Of a DNA stretch of 9,989 nt, positions 8,996-9,989 are shown piece after piece. The stretch covers positions 1 through 9,989 of the forward strand of contig JAVJUS010000119.1 in assembly GCA_040220455.1 (NCBI GenBank), given 5' to 3'. This DNA is from JAVJUS01 sp040220455. GTDB lineage: Bacteria > Pseudomonadota > Alphaproteobacteria > DSM-16000 > Inquilinaceae. The position numbers and the translations under genes were made by a program. The notes beneath the pieces are model-generated. The model saw only the letters and a program-made list of their open reading frames with translations, did no database searches and was not told the origin of the DNA. Within the stretch, counting starts at the first letter, position 1, and each line of letters starts with the position of its first letter.

Positions 8996-9989
8996 GGCGG
9001 ACGGCGCCGGGGGAGGCGCAGGCCGGCCCGAAGGGGCCGGCGGGGGCGAGCACCGGCCCGGGGCGGCCGGCGGGTCGCTGCGGCGCCGGCTGCTGCTCGG
9101 CGCGGCGGCCTGGATCGCGCTGGCCCTGTTGCTGGCGGGCCTGATGATCGCCTGGCTGCTGACCGACGCGGTCGAGAGCCAGGTCAATGACGGGCTCGAG
9201 GCGGAGGTCGACCGCCTCGTCGCCGCGCTCCAGGCCGCGCCGGACGGCGGGCTGGCGGTCGTGCCGCGCCCGCCCGACCCGGCCTATGCCCGGCCCTATT
9301 CAGGGCGCTACTGGCAAGTGGGTCTGGCGGAGCGGACGGACGCGGACGGGGTTCTGGCGCGCTCGCGCTCGCTGTGGGACCGGGTTCTCGACCTGCCCGA
9401 CGACACGCTGCTCGACGGCACCCTGCACCGCCACGGCGCGCTCGGACCGCGGGGCCGGCCGGTGGTGGTGGTCGAGCGCGCGGTCGTGCCCGCCGGCTTC
9501 GACGCACGGGTCCGGGTCGCGGTCGCCGTCGAGCGGGCGGCGATCACCGCCATCACCCGGCCGGCCATCGCCACGCTGGCCGCCGCGCTCGCGATCCTCG
9601 CTGTCGGGCTCATGGTCGCGGCGTGGCTTCAGGTCGGCGCGGGGCTGCGGCCGCTGGAGCGGCTGCGCGGCGCGGTCGCGCGAATCGGCCGCGGCGAGGC
9701 GGAGGCGCTGGGCGGCCGCTGGCCGGCCGAGGTCGCGCCGCTGGCGGCCGAGCTGGACGCGGTGCTGGCGAGCAACCGGCATATCGCCCGCACCGCCCGC
9801 CGCCAGGCGGCCGACATGGCCCATGCGCTCAAGACCCGGCTGGCGGTGGCCGCCAACGAGGCCGACGCTCTGCGGGCGGTCGACCCGCAGGCGGCCGGCC
9901 GGCTGGCGGACGAACTCGTGGCGGCGCGCCGGCTGCTGGAGCGGCATCTGGCCCGGGCCCGGGCGGGCGGGCCCCGCCGCGGGGGGGGG
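8982..9989 (+). CDS. PhoQ-like sensor histidine kinase, truncated by window end
   Basis: The frame is open from the ATG at 8982 to the window edge (336 codons); the rest of the kinase lies outside. After a Gly-rich N-terminal tail (about 1-33) come membrane helix 1 (about 37-60), a periplasmic sensor of about 130 residues, membrane helix 2 (about 194-216), a HAMP-like linker (about 217-265) and the start of the dimerisation domain. The sensor includes PYSGRYWQV and ARSRSLWDRVLDLP. The phospho-acceptor is H281 in DMAHALKTRLAV, resembling the H-box of PhoQ (THSLKTPL) rather than the usual HELRTP form. The proline normally five residues after the histidine is arginine here. The ATP-binding domain is not visible. 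No clear ribosome binding site precedes the ATG; the 14-base overlap with the regulator suggests coupled translation. The signal could be divalent cations, peptides or redox state; the sequence does not decide. Confidence 0.9.
   Translation, partial: MAPAEADGAGGGAGRPEGAGGGEHRPGAAGGSLRRRLLLGAAAWIALALLLAGLMIAWLLTDAVESQVNDGLEAEVDRLVAALQAAPDGGLAVVPRPPDPAYARPYSGRYWQVGLAERTDADGVLARSRSLWDRVLDLPDDTLLDGTLHRHGALGPRGRPVVVVERAVVPAGFDARVRVAVAVERAAITAITRPAIATLAAALAILAVGLMVAAWLQVGAGLRPLERLRGAVARIGRGEAEALGGRWPAEVAPLAAELDAVLASNRHIARTARRQAADMAHALKTRLAVAANEADALRAVDPQAAGRLADELVAARRLLERHLARARAGGPRRGGG

Noticed and set aside
8201..9187. Antisense open frames over the response regulator and kinase (also 9300-9947)
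   Set aside because: The sense strand encodes a canonical receiver/winged-helix regulator and a PhoQ-like kinase; the antisense frames have no domains.

Overview
The window is very GC-rich (by eye around 70%), with genes that end almost every codon in G or C. Protein families and style (an EttA-type ABC-F protein, a Liv-type binding protein, a GT35 phosphorylase, and a PepSY / cytochrome b561 / two-component module) suggest a free-living alphaproteobacterium, perhaps Rhodospirillales-like. That placement is an inference from style, not a measured assignment.

Layout. 1-277 is the 3' end of an unrecognised gene. 278-547 is non-coding leader with a possible promoter for ettA. 548-2227 (+) encodes the energy-dependent translational throttle EttA. 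2228-2457 holds three copies of a REP-like palindromic element (two of them in a REPIN-like head-outward pair), then a strong intrinsic terminator shared by convergent genes. 2458-3690 (-) is a secreted branched-chain amino acid/amide binding protein with its own promoter and a good ribosome binding site, but with no transporter genes beside it. 3691-4151 is a 461-base divergent intergenic region. 4152-6635 (+) is a complete glycogen/alpha-glucan phosphorylase standing alone. A GC-rich hairpin at 6647-6685 separates it from the convergent operon.

The last third, 6710-9989, looks like one regulatory and envelope module around a divergent promoter. Leftward: a secreted PepSY protein (7268-7714), then a four-helix cytochrome b561-type membrane protein (6710-7252). 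Rightward: a PepSY-like putative lipoprotein (7857-8327), an OmpR/PhoB-type response regulator (8327-8995) and a PhoQ-type sensor kinase (8982 to the window end, truncated); stop and start codons overlap at each junction. Between the arms, at 7794-7834, lie two divergent copies of a direct repeat (7-mer, 4-base spacer, 7-mer; 11-base period). This is the geometry of an OmpR/PhoB-family binding site and is probably the operator through which the regulator controls both arms. The rightward promoter appears to place the transcript start on the ATG, giving a leaderless message.

Most of the window is ordinary chromosomal housekeeping. The parts most worth following up are the palindromic operator with its PepSY/cytochrome b561/PhoQ-like module, and the REP cluster.
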